DNA of 64,000 nt from Anaerosolibacter carboniphilus (GTDB lineage Bacteria > Bacillota > Clostridia > Peptostreptococcales > Thermotaleaceae). The notes under the pieces were generated by a model. That model made no database searches, was not told the origin of the DNA, and saw nothing but the letters and a program-made list of their open reading frames with translations. Location of the stretch: contig NZ_JACHEN010000012.1 of assembly GCF_014205875.1 (NCBI RefSeq), positions 1-64,000 of the forward strand, in the 5' to 3' direction. Position 1 is the first letter of the stretch, and the number at the start of each line of letters is the position of its first letter. Positions 43,167-49,745 of the stretch are shown here, in pieces. The position numbers and the translations under genes are program-made.

Positions 43167-44702
43167 ATGGAACAGTATTTTACTGCAAAAATTGAGAGTC
43201 TTTATTATCCGGAGCAGATGAACCCCACACTCAAGGATATTTCCATTGATTTTAGGCCGGGTGAGTTTGTCTTCTTAGTAGGTTCTCCGCATTCTGGCAA
43301 ATCCTCCTTATGCCAGGCCCTAGCTGGTGTGATACCCTCCTTTAAAGAGGGCACTTTGATTGGTGAAATTAACTTTGAGGGAGAAAACATCATAAATAAA
43401 CGTCTGCCAGAAATGGCAGGAAAAATTGGCCTGGTTAGAGATGAATCACAAAACCAGTTATTTTGCACAACAGTCGAAGAAGACCTAGCCTTTGGTCCCT
43501 GCAATCTTCTGCTAGAGCCGGAAGAAATAAGGGCTAGAATTGAAAAAGCCCTTCGATTTGTAGGATTACAAGGATATGAAAAGCGAAAGCCAGAAACCCT
43601 CTCGGGAGGTGAAGGACAACGGGTTGCCATTGCTTCCATGATGACCCTGGAACCTAAGGTGATTATTTTAGATGGCGCAGTTTCCCAATTGGACCCCCAG
43701 GGGAGAAAGGAAATATATGAAAAGTTACGCATATTAGCCATACAGGAGAAGACGATGGTGATGATTGTAGAAGAGAAAGCCCATCTTTACTTGCACTTGG
43801 CCCATCGTTTGATATGCATGGATAATGGACGTATCATCTATGATGGTTCTCCAGAAAAAGAGGCCATTCTTTCCAGAGAAAAGATCTGGGATTTTCCTAA
43901 AAAAATTCATCCAAGAAATGGTTCTAACCCAGAGGGCCAAATCGTATCCGTGAATAACCTGACTTTTCAATATCCCAATGGAGAATTTGCATTAAGAGAT
44001 GTTTCATTAGATATCTATCCGAGGGAGTTTGTAGCCCTCATGGGTAAGAATGGGGCTGGTAAGACTACCCTTGCAAAGCACCTTAATGGCTTACATAAGC
44101 CTGTGCAAGGGGATGTCCTCATTCATCATATGAATACAAAAAATTATTCAACAGCCCAATTGGCAAATCAGGTGGGTTATTTGTTTCAGAATCCTCAAGT
44201 TCAGATTTGCACCAATACAGTGGAAGCAGAAGTGGCCTTTACATTAAAGGCAAAAAAGCTGCCGAAAAGAGAAATTGGAAAGAGAGTTTTACCACTTTTA
44301 GATAAAATGGGGCTGATTGGGTTTGCACAAGATCACCCTTACCGTCTGGGGAAAAGTGATATCCAAAAGCTTGGCCTAGCTTCCAGTCTAGTAAATGAGC
44401 CCCATCTATTAGTCATAGATGAGCCGACTTCCCAGATGAGTACTGCCCAGAGCTGGGAGACAATGGAATTGATTGACCAGCATCATCGCAAAGGCGGTAC
44501 GGTTATCATGATTTCCCACGATTTAAATCTAGCCCTCCATTTTGCAAGTAGAATCGTCGTAATGGATCGAGGAAAGATTGTATTGGATATTCCAACTGAC
44601 GATTGTTTCCAATATGAAGAAAGACTATGTGAGTTGGGGCTTGATATAAGAGAAGTATATGCTGAAGGAGACATGAGATATGAAGCTATTGCTGGAATAT
44701 AG
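43167..44702 (+). CDS. ECF transporter duplicated ATPase (YkoD-like A-A')
   Basis: The 511-residue protein has two ABC ATPase domains. The first has Walker A GSPHSGKSS, signature LSGGEGQR and Walker B VIILDGAVSQLD, where Gly-Ala-Val replaces the usual Glu-Pro-Thr. The second has GKNGAGKTT, a degenerate signature region LGKSDIQKLGLAS and LLVIDEPTS. So each half looks impaired at a different site: domain 1 lacks the catalytic Glu after Walker B, domain 2 lacks a standard LSGGQ. One composite site may remain fully active. It powers the importer with the S and T subunits. Confidence 0.92.
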   Translation: MEQYFTAKIESLYYPEQMNPTLKDISIDFRPGEFVFLVGSPHSGKSSLCQALAGVIPSFKEGTLIGEINFEGENIINKRLPEMAGKIGLVRDESQNQLFCTTVEEDLAFGPCNLLLEPEEIRARIEKALRFVGLQGYEKRKPETLSGGEGQRVAIASMMTLEPKVIILDGAVSQLDPQGRKEIYEKLRILAIQEKTMVMIVEEKAHLYLHLAHRLICMDNGRIIYDGSPEKEAILSREKIWDFPKKIHPRNGSNPEGQIVSVNNLTFQYPNGEFALRDVSLDIYPREFVALMGKNGAGKTTLAKHLNGLHKPVQGDVLIHHMNTKNYSTAQLANQVGYLFQNPQVQICTNTVEAEVAFTLKAKKLPKREIGKRVLPLLDKMGLIGFAQDHPYRLGKSDIQKLGLASSLVNEPHLLVIDEPTSQMSTAQSWETMELIDQHHRKGGTVIMISHDLNLALHFASRIVVMDRGKIVLDIPTDDCFQYEERLCELGLDIREVYAEGDMRYEAIAGI

Positions 44703-45441
44703 TGAAAATAATTCCTTTATTCATAGGTTGGATCCTCGGGTGAAGCTTCTATGGCTCGTAGGCAATCTAATCTTGATTATCTTTTTTCAGTATTTCCCTG
44801 TATTGTTCCTTAGTTTAGGAATTGTTTTAATAACTACGATTTTAGCAGGGATATCCCTAATTGTTTTTTTACCTCTAATAAAAGTAATGGCAATCATAGG
44901 CATACAATTTATTATATTTCAAGGATTTTTGCGTCCAGCAGGCACAGTTCTATTTCGGTTGGGCAGCCTAAATTTCTACCTTGGCGGTGTTTTTATTGGC
45001 ATAAAGGGTATGATGCTCTTAATAACTTTAGCCTTTTTGTTTCTTCAATTTGTGATGTGGACCGCTCCTAAAGAGCTAACGTTATTATTCGTAAAACTGG
45101 GATTACCCCATAAATATGCTGTTTTGATTGGGCTAGCCCTTCACTTTCTGCCTATTATAGAAAAGGATTTGGGTGCTATTTACGATAGTCAACAAGCTCG
45201 AGGCTTAGAACTGACAACGGTCTGGCAAAAGGTCAAAGGCCTGCTGCCAATCATACTTCCTCTGGTCCTGCGGGCATTAAAAAGGTCTCAGGAAGTGGCC
45301 CTATCTATGGAACTAAAAGGGTATAACAGATTTCCTACCCGTACCTTTTTAGACAGTATTTCATTCTCATCGATGGATTATATTGCCTCTAGCTGTTTGG
45401 TTATTTACTTTAGCGGACTTATATTTTTCTATATGACTTAA
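44680..45441 (+). CDS. ECF transporter transmembrane T subunit (YkoC-like)
   Basis: A 253-residue protein with five or six helices that couples the ATPases to the S-component. It contains HRLDPRVKLLWLVG at the start and the two coupling motifs AIYDSQQARGLEL and RSQEVALSMELKGYN (the A-R-G-type helices of EcfT). AAGGAG precedes the ATG at 44680, which overlaps the ATPase gene by 23 bases. It is the last gene of the B12-controlled operon. Confidence 0.93.
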   Translation: MKLLLEYSENNSFIHRLDPRVKLLWLVGNLILIIFFQYFPVLFLSLGIVLITTILAGISLIVFLPLIKVMAIIGIQFIIFQGFLRPAGTVLFRLGSLNFYLGGVFIGIKGMMLLITLAFLFLQFVMWTAPKELTLLFVKLGLPHKYAVLIGLALHFLPIIEKDLGAIYDSQQARGLELTTVWQKVKGLLPIILPLVLRALKRSQEVALSMELKGYNRFPTRTFLDSISFSSMDYIASSCLVIYFSGLIFFYMT

Positions 45442-45447
45442 ATAATA

Positions 45448-45472
45448 TATCCCGAAAGGGATAATTTTTTAA
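45448..45472 (+). terminator. Terminator of the hyu-ECF-UbiD operon
   Basis: TATCCC-GAAA-GGGATA with a GNRA-type tetraloop is followed by A and six T's (45465-45470), directly after the EcfT stop. Confidence 0.85.
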
Positions 45473-45474
45473 AA

Positions 45475-45592
45475 TCTAGGAAATTACGGTTTTCGATTTC
45501 CTAGATATGGGGGATTTTTAAAGGGGTTCACCCCTTTATGTCTAATAATTGGAGGGTTACAGCGAAGCGTCATAGGGAACTATTAGTTCCCT
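45475..45592. repeat. Run of three tight hairpins
   Basis: Three perfect inverted repeats stand in a row: TCTAGGAAAT/ATTTCCTAGA (45475-45505), AAAGGGG-TTCA-CCCCTTT (45520-45537) and AGGGAACTA-T-TAGTTCCCT (45574-45592). No coding frame is evident between them. Confidence 0.8.
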
Positions 45593-45597
45593 GTGAA

Positions 45598-45644
45598 GAA
45601 CAAAAGCATTTCCTTACATCTTAGAGCATGAAATGCTTTTGTTC
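45598..45644. terminator. Bidirectional hairpin overlapping the 3' end of the LpdD-like gene
   Basis: A perfect 14-bp stem (45598-45611 with 45631-45644) includes the last codons of the minus-strand gene at 45621-46022. The T-rich stretch in each arm allows it to act as a terminator for that gene. Confidence 0.6.
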
Positions 45645-46022
45645 CTCATTTATGGCCCTTATGATAAGAATAGTAATTTGAGTTCCATACCATTTTAATT
45701 GTTCAATATCTTGAGCGGTTGCCTGCCCTATATGTATTCCTGCAGTTACTACTGTGGTCTCGTTAAAATACTTGCATATTTCTTCTGCGATGGGGATGGC
45801 AATTTCATCATCTTTGTGCCCTAAAATATTGAATACAGAAGTTGTACAGCTTGTACGTCCATCCCCTTTTAAACTAGGCCGAGGTTGACTGATGACAGTA
45901 GTGCCTATGTGGGCTTTTTCGCCCCCGCCAACATAAATATGAATACCATCTTGTGTTTTTACGATAGAGCTTTTTAAACACAGACTCCCTTCACCAAATT
46001 GAATATGGAATGTTGAATACAT
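45621..46022 (-). CDS. LpdD-like UbiD accessory protein
   Basis: The 133-residue protein reads through conserved-looking patches GDGRTSCTTSVFNILGHKDD, VVTAGIHIGQATAQDIEQL and GGGEKAHIGTTVIS. The G-H-K-D-D and AGIHI motifs and the G-x-x-x-H-I-G-x loop fit the small LpdD-type proteins that accompany UbiD decarboxylases (for example gallate decarboxylase) and are proposed to handle prenylated FMN. GGGAGGAT precedes the ATG at 46022. It converges on the UbiD-containing operon, which supports the link. The family call is from memory of the pattern. Confidence 0.6.
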   Translation of the reverse strand: MYSTFHIQFGEGSLCLKSSIVKTQDGIHIYVGGGEKAHIGTTVISQPRPSLKGDGRTSCTTSVFNILGHKDDEIAIPIAEEICKYFNETTVVTAGIHIGQATAQDIEQLKWYGTQITILIIRAINEEQKHFML

Positions 46023-46299
46023 ACGATAATCCTCCCATCAAAGTTAACAAATTGAAATCTCTTTCTTTTGTCATGATCTCATTATAACTTAACCTGTTGT
46101 GCTAGTAAAACTTACAAATAGAAAATGACTAGGTATTATCTTTCCTGTTTATTCCTATGAGCTACCTATAGCGGCAAAGGAATTTGCTGAAAAATTTGGT
46201 TGGGTTAATGAGCATTATGGTGTTTCATGACAACTAGATTTGGAAAAAAACAAATAGAAAAGATAGGCTTAGATATGCTATGATTATATGGAATGAAAG
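46023..46299. other. Intergenic with a short coding remnant
   Basis: Bases 46143-46229 keep a frame open giving PVYSYELPIAAKEFAEKFGW and VNEHYGVS before TGA. There is no start or ribosome site. It looks like the C-terminal end of a lost gene; the family is not recognised. The rest is promoter sequence for the minus gene at 46022 and for the riboswitch unit. Confidence 0.35.
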
Positions 46300-46411
46300 C
46301 TTTGAGATAAAAACACGATTCGGTTGGTAGTCCGGATGCAGATGTAAATCTGTCAGTAACCTGCCCTCCTGGGGTTGTCCATTCTCTGTACAAAGCGAAT
46401 TTGACAGGAGG
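46300..46411 (+). ncRNA. yjdF-type riboswitch
   Basis: The 110 bases before yjdF are conspicuously structured: ATTCG (46318) can pair with CGAAT (46396), and GCAGAT-GTAA-ATCTGT forms an inner hairpin. The sequence runs up to the AGGAGG site. YjdF genes in Firmicutes are usually preceded by the yjdF motif RNA, which senses azaaromatic compounds. The assignment rests on this linkage and the visible helices rather than on a covariance score. Confidence 0.65.
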
Positions 46412-46419
46412 AAATGAAC

Positions 46420-46827
46420 ATGAGTCAGCTAACGGTTTATTTTGATGATCCTTTTTGGGTTGGTGTGTTTGAGCGCGTTGAAGATGGTCATTTGGAAACG
46501 TGTAGGGTTGTTTTTGGAGCAGAGCCTAAAGATTATGAAGTGTATGCGTTCATTTTAAAGCATTATGCGCAATTGAAATTTAGTAGACCTCTAATCGTTC
46601 AGGAAGAAAGCGCTAAAAGAATTAACCCAAAGAGACTGCAAAGAAAAATTAAAAATGCTCTGCAAAACCAAGGGATATCGACAAAAGCCCAAGAAGCAAT
46701 TCAACTTGAAAGAGAAGCAAGTAAACTAGAAAGAAAAATTGTGTCTAAAGAGAAAAAAGATACAAAAAAAGAAATGAAGTTTATGATGAAGCAAGAAAAA
46801 AAGAAACAAAAGAAAAAAGGACATTAA
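46420..46827 (+). CDS. yjdF: YjdF-family protein (DUF2992)
   Basis: The 135-residue protein starts LTVYFDDPFWVGVFERVEDG, the DUF2992 hallmark, followed by CRVVFGAEPKDYEVYAFIL and a very basic C-terminal tail (EKKDTKKEMKFMMKQEKKKQ). AGGAGG is eight bases before the ATG at 46420; the ATG at 46414 is too close. Function is unknown; its riboswitch suggests a response to toxic aromatic nitrogen compounds. The lysine-rich tail could bind nucleic acid. Confidence 0.93.
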   Translation: MSQLTVYFDDPFWVGVFERVEDGHLETCRVVFGAEPKDYEVYAFILKHYAQLKFSRPLIVQEESAKRINPKRLQRKIKNALQNQGISTKAQEAIQLEREASKLERKIVSKEKKDTKKEMKFMMKQEKKKQKKKGH

Positions 46828-46940
46828 ATTGAAAAACACAAAAGGCGAACAGCTTTTTGTGTTTTTTTAATTCTTGTAACAAAAGATTTTTCAGCGCATA
46901 GTATGCATAAGAAAATAAATATAGAAGGGAGAAATTTCTT

Positions 46941-47612
46941 TTGTTATATGATCTTTATAGGCAGTGTCCTGCAAATCATTATCCATATACGATACAACCA
47001 GGTGATACCTTAAATAGTATTGCATATAGGCTTGAAGTTAGTGTCTCAAGAATAATTGCGTCAAATCCTGGTGTAGATCCGTATAATCTTCGGGTGGGTC
47101 AAATTTTGTGTATACCAGCTTGCCCGCCCAATCATACTGCTAAAATAATTCAACCAGGAGATACATTATATAAAATTGCACAAGCGTACCGTGTAACTAT
47201 AACAAGCATCCTAGAAGCAAATCCAGGGATTGATCCAAATTATCTTAGAGTCGGTCAGCGTATATGTATACCGTCGGCTTGCGCTGCAGATCATTCCGAC
47301 TATCAGGAAATGATAGCAGCCATGCAAAAAGATATTAATATGCTAAAGGCTGAGAGCAACGTTCAGCAAACAGCGGAATCAAATTATGGAAACGCAACGC
47401 AAACAACTCGTGTTTTAAAAGTGAGTGACAGAGAGCTGCAATTTGATGCAGCGCCTGTAGTATTTGCAGGGAATTATAGGGGGAACTATACACAAGGAAA
47501 AAGCTACCCCTATTATACAGATGCTGCTATGGGAGGTCAGAGAGGCATAACGGTTAAGGATAATTTTGGAGTATGGCATTCTTTCGGATATCGTGTACCT
47601 ATATCTCAGTAA
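46941..47612 (+). CDS. Double LysM protein
   Basis: A 223-residue protein without a signal peptide. Two LysM repeats (YTIQPGDTLNSIAYRLEVSV and IIQPGDTLYKIAQAYRVTIT) each end with a paired-Cys VGQxLCIPxxC element. A coiled Q-rich linker follows, then a C-terminal domain with a GITVKDNFGVWHSFGYRVPI end. Start is a TTG with GGGAG about ten bases upstream. LysM proteins without signals are common in clostridial spore coats, bound to cortex peptidoglycan; that role is inferred. Confidence 0.82.
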   Translation: MLYDLYRQCPANHYPYTIQPGDTLNSIAYRLEVSVSRIIASNPGVDPYNLRVGQILCIPACPPNHTAKIIQPGDTLYKIAQAYRVTITSILEANPGIDPNYLRVGQRICIPSACAADHSDYQEMIAAMQKDINMLKAESNVQQTAESNYGNATQTTRVLKVSDRELQFDAAPVVFAGNYRGNYTQGKSYPYYTDAAMGGQRGITVKDNFGVWHSFGYRVPISQ

Positions 47613-47762
47613 AATATCGTTTATGAGCTTAAAATTGTATGGATATACACTTTAAAATGAAATTCGTAGATATTGGCTATAAAACAGAACTTCTTTATAT
47701 GAGGAGTTCTGTTTTTGTTGTAAATAGGAATATAATAGCAAACGCCATTGCTGCATCAGATA

Positions 47763-47819
47763 TTGACATTGTAGGCAAATAGGATTATAATTTATTTAGT
47801 AATTTACTAAATTACTAAA
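47763..47819 (+). promoter_or_regulatory. Consensus promoter with TTACTAAA operator repeats
   Basis: A perfect TTGACA (47763-47768) and TATAAT (47786-47791) are 17 bases apart. Just after the -10, TTTAGTAA-T-TTACTAAA forms a palindrome (47795-47811) and a third half-site TTACTAAA follows at 47812-47819. A strong promoter is thus covered by a repressor site at its start point. The cognate regulator is not identified. Confidence 0.85.
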
Positions 47820-47850
47820 CTATTATATTGAAAGAGATGGGGTATTGACA

Positions 47851-48156
47851 ATGGGTAAAGCAAAGAAAAAAATCAACATTTCCGCCTTCTTGGATGATAC
47901 TGGGAAAATAGCTCAAATTCCCGTACCAAACAGGACAAAAATCCCTGTCTTGGCCTATCTAGCCGGAAAATTTGAAGAAGATCGGATTTATTCTGAAAAA
48001 GAAGTCAATGAAGTGATCGATGGATGGCATACTTTTAGAGATTATTTCATATTGAGAAGATTGCTGATCGATTATAAGTTCCTTGGGCGTACCCTAGATG
48101 GGGCAAAATACTGGGTTATAAAAAAAGAGGAAGAAAAAGAAGGTGCTAGTGAATGA
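47851..48156 (+). CDS. DUF2087 protein
   Basis: The 101-residue protein matches DUF2087: NISAFLDDTGKIAQIPVPNR and VNEVIDGWHTFRDYFILRRL, with LGRTLDGAKYWV at the end. The fold is winged-helix-like, and members often occur fused to or beside DNA-binding regulators. The ATG at 47851 is chosen over the TTG at 47845; GAGATGGGG lies upstream. The stop overlaps the next start as ATGA, so it is coupled to the GIY-YIG gene. Confidence 0.92.
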   Translation: MGKAKKKINISAFLDDTGKIAQIPVPNRTKIPVLAYLAGKFEEDRIYSEKEVNEVIDGWHTFRDYFILRRLLIDYKFLGRTLDGAKYWVIKKEEEKEGASE

Positions 48157-48503
48157 ATAGAAAAAAGGAGTTAAAGGAACAGTACAAACAAATGAGGCAT
48201 GAGATGGGAATATTCATCATTCGTTCGAAAGTAAATAATAAATGCTATATTGAAGCAACGCAAGATCTAAGAGGTACCATGAATGGTACGAGATTTAAAC
48301 TAGGAGCGGGTGCTCACCCAAATCGCCAGTTGCAAAAAGAATGGAAAGAATTTGGTGAAGGTAACTTCACAATTGAAATCCTTGAAAACCTTGAATATGA
48401 TAAAGATGAATCGAAAACCGATTATAAGGAAGATTTAGCTTTGCTGCGAATGATCTGGGAAGAAAAATTATTAAAACAAAAACTGGAGTTTTATGAAAGA
48501 TAA
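48153..48503 (+). CDS. GIY-YIG nuclease-family protein
   Basis: This 116-residue protein fits a well-conserved bacillar and clostridial family: MGIFIIRSKVNNKCYIEATQ, then LRGTMNGTRFKLGAGAHPNR and the EFGEGNFTIEILENLEYDKD end. The GIY-YIG core is degenerate (GIFIIR...CYIEAT) but the Asn-rich middle and E-x-L-E-x-L end are typical. It is translationally coupled to DUF2087. Whether it still cuts DNA is unclear, because the catalytic Arg and Glu are not obvious. Confidence 0.9.
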   Translation: MNRKKELKEQYKQMRHEMGIFIIRSKVNNKCYIEATQDLRGTMNGTRFKLGAGAHPNRQLQKEWKEFGEGNFTIEILENLEYDKDESKTDYKEDLALLRMIWEEKLLKQKLEFYER

Positions 48504-48586
48504 AAGAATGTGTTTATAGATAACTGCTTTATCTAAGCGTGTATATATTCAAATCATTAATTTAATAAGAGAAAGGAAATCCAAAG

Positions 48587-49255
48587 ATGAAAATCGTAGT
48601 AATTAATGGAAGCCCTAAAGGAAAGGACAGCAATACAAATATAATGGTTCGTTCTTTTTTAAAGGGGGCTCAGGAAGCTGGCGCAGAAACTATAAATATC
48701 TTTTTAGCTGAAAAAGAAATTGAGCATTGCAAAGGATGTCATACCTGTTGGGTCAGGGGACCAGGGCAATGTGTAATTCATGATGATATGCTAGGCATCA
48801 TCTCCCAAATGGGTGGTGCAAATATTATCTGTTTTGCCTCACCAGTGTATTTTGAGAATATAGCGGGAATGTTAAAGATGTTTATGGATCGAATGACGAT
48901 GATTGGTGGCCCTGGTTCACAAGCGAGTCCGAGAGAAGATCAACAGCACATGGAACCAGCGAGGGTGGAAGGGCCGAAATTGATGATGATATCAAGTTGT
49001 GGACATGCCGATCGATCTGAATTTGATGTAACATCCCTCTGGATTCATCGGGTTGCTGAAAAAATGCACATGGAATTAGCAGGGGAGATTTATGCAACAC
49101 AGAGCAAAATTCTAACAAATCCACCTGATCAGCTGCGTTCTGCTGTATCCAGCTATTTACAACTGCTAGAAACGGCGGGGAAAGAGATTGCCACCAGTAT
49201 GAAATTGTCAGCCATAACAGAAAAAAAATTAGAGCAAGGCCTTATCTCCATATAA
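48587..49255 (+). CDS. Iron-sulfur flavoprotein (NADPH-dependent FMN reductase family)
   Basis: The 222-residue flavodoxin-fold protein has INGSPKGKDSNT for FMN phosphate binding and SPVYFENIAGMLKMFMDR in the middle. The motif CKGCHTCWVRGPGQC (C-x2-C-x2-C-x7-C) is the compact cluster motif of Isf-type proteins and has the same spacing as the protein at 29573. AGAAAGGAAA precedes the ATG. Probable role: electron transfer to oxygen, peroxide or quinones during oxidative stress. Confidence 0.9.
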   Translation: MKIVVINGSPKGKDSNTNIMVRSFLKGAQEAGAETINIFLAEKEIEHCKGCHTCWVRGPGQCVIHDDMLGIISQMGGANIICFASPVYFENIAGMLKMFMDRMTMIGGPGSQASPREDQQHMEPARVEGPKLMMISSCGHADRSEFDVTSLWIHRVAEKMHMELAGEIYATQSKILTNPPDQLRSAVSSYLQLLETAGKEIATSMKLSAITEKKLEQGLISI

Positions 49256-49291
49256 GAACCATGTCTGTGTAGAAAAAATATGAGTTCTCTA

Positions 49292-49341
49292 TTGACATGT
49301 GGAGGCTACAAGTGTAAACTGATTGCAAGGTTACACTTGTA
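49292..49341 (+). promoter_or_regulatory. Promoter with BlaI-type operator
   Basis: TTGACA (49292) and TAAACT (49315) are 17 bases apart. The inverted repeat TACAAGTGTAA (49307-49317) and TTACACTTGTA (49331-49341) matches the TACA/TGTA pattern of BlaI/MecI sites and overlaps the -10. Confidence 0.85.
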
Positions 49342-49361
49342 ACTCGAATGGAGGGATTCAT

Positions 49362-49745
49362 ATGAGTAAAATAGTTTCAAAGATAACGGATTCAGAAGTT
49401 GAAGTCATGCGTGTATTGTGGGAGGCAGGTTGTGAGCTGCCCCTGGCAGATATTAGAAGAACCCTTGAAGAAAAGAGTAAATGGGAAACTTCCACAATAA
49501 AAACATTGTTACGTAGACTCTGTGAAAAGGGGGTTGTTCTGGCAACCAAGAGAGACGTGTTCTACTATAAGCCTTTGGTGAGTGAGTCAGAGTATAATGA
49601 ATATACTACACAAAACTTAATTGATCGGTTGTACGCCGGCAGCGCAAAAAACCTTATTGCATCTCTTTTGGGAAGCAAAAAGCTCGATAATACTGATATC
49701 GAAGAGTTGCGTGCGCTATTTAAGGTTGGTGAGCGCGATGAGTGA
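49362..49745 (+). CDS. BlaI/MecI-family repressor
   Basis: The 127-residue protein opens with ITDSEVEVMRVLWEAG and has the winged helix TSTIKTLLRRLCEKGVV, both characteristic of BlaI/MecI/CopY. The C-terminal dimerisation helices end LIASLLGSKKLDN and EELRALF. GGAGGGAT lies before the ATG at 49362. It overlaps the sensor gene by eight bases and is expected to bind the operator at 49307-49341. Confidence 0.94.
   Translation: MSKIVSKITDSEVEVMRVLWEAGCELPLADIRRTLEEKSKWETSTIKTLLRRLCEKGVVLATKRDVFYYKPLVSESEYNEYTTQNLIDRLYAGSAKNLIASLLGSKKLDNTDIEELRALFKVGERDE

Noticed and set aside
45475..45592. Hairpin run as a CRISPR array or insertion sequence end
   Set aside because: The inverted repeats differ in sequence and spacing and no transposase or cas gene is near.
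49305..49345. Inverted repeat before the BlaI-like gene as a terminator
   Set aside because: It overlaps the promoter and matches BlaI sites, and no T-run follows, so an operator is the better reading.
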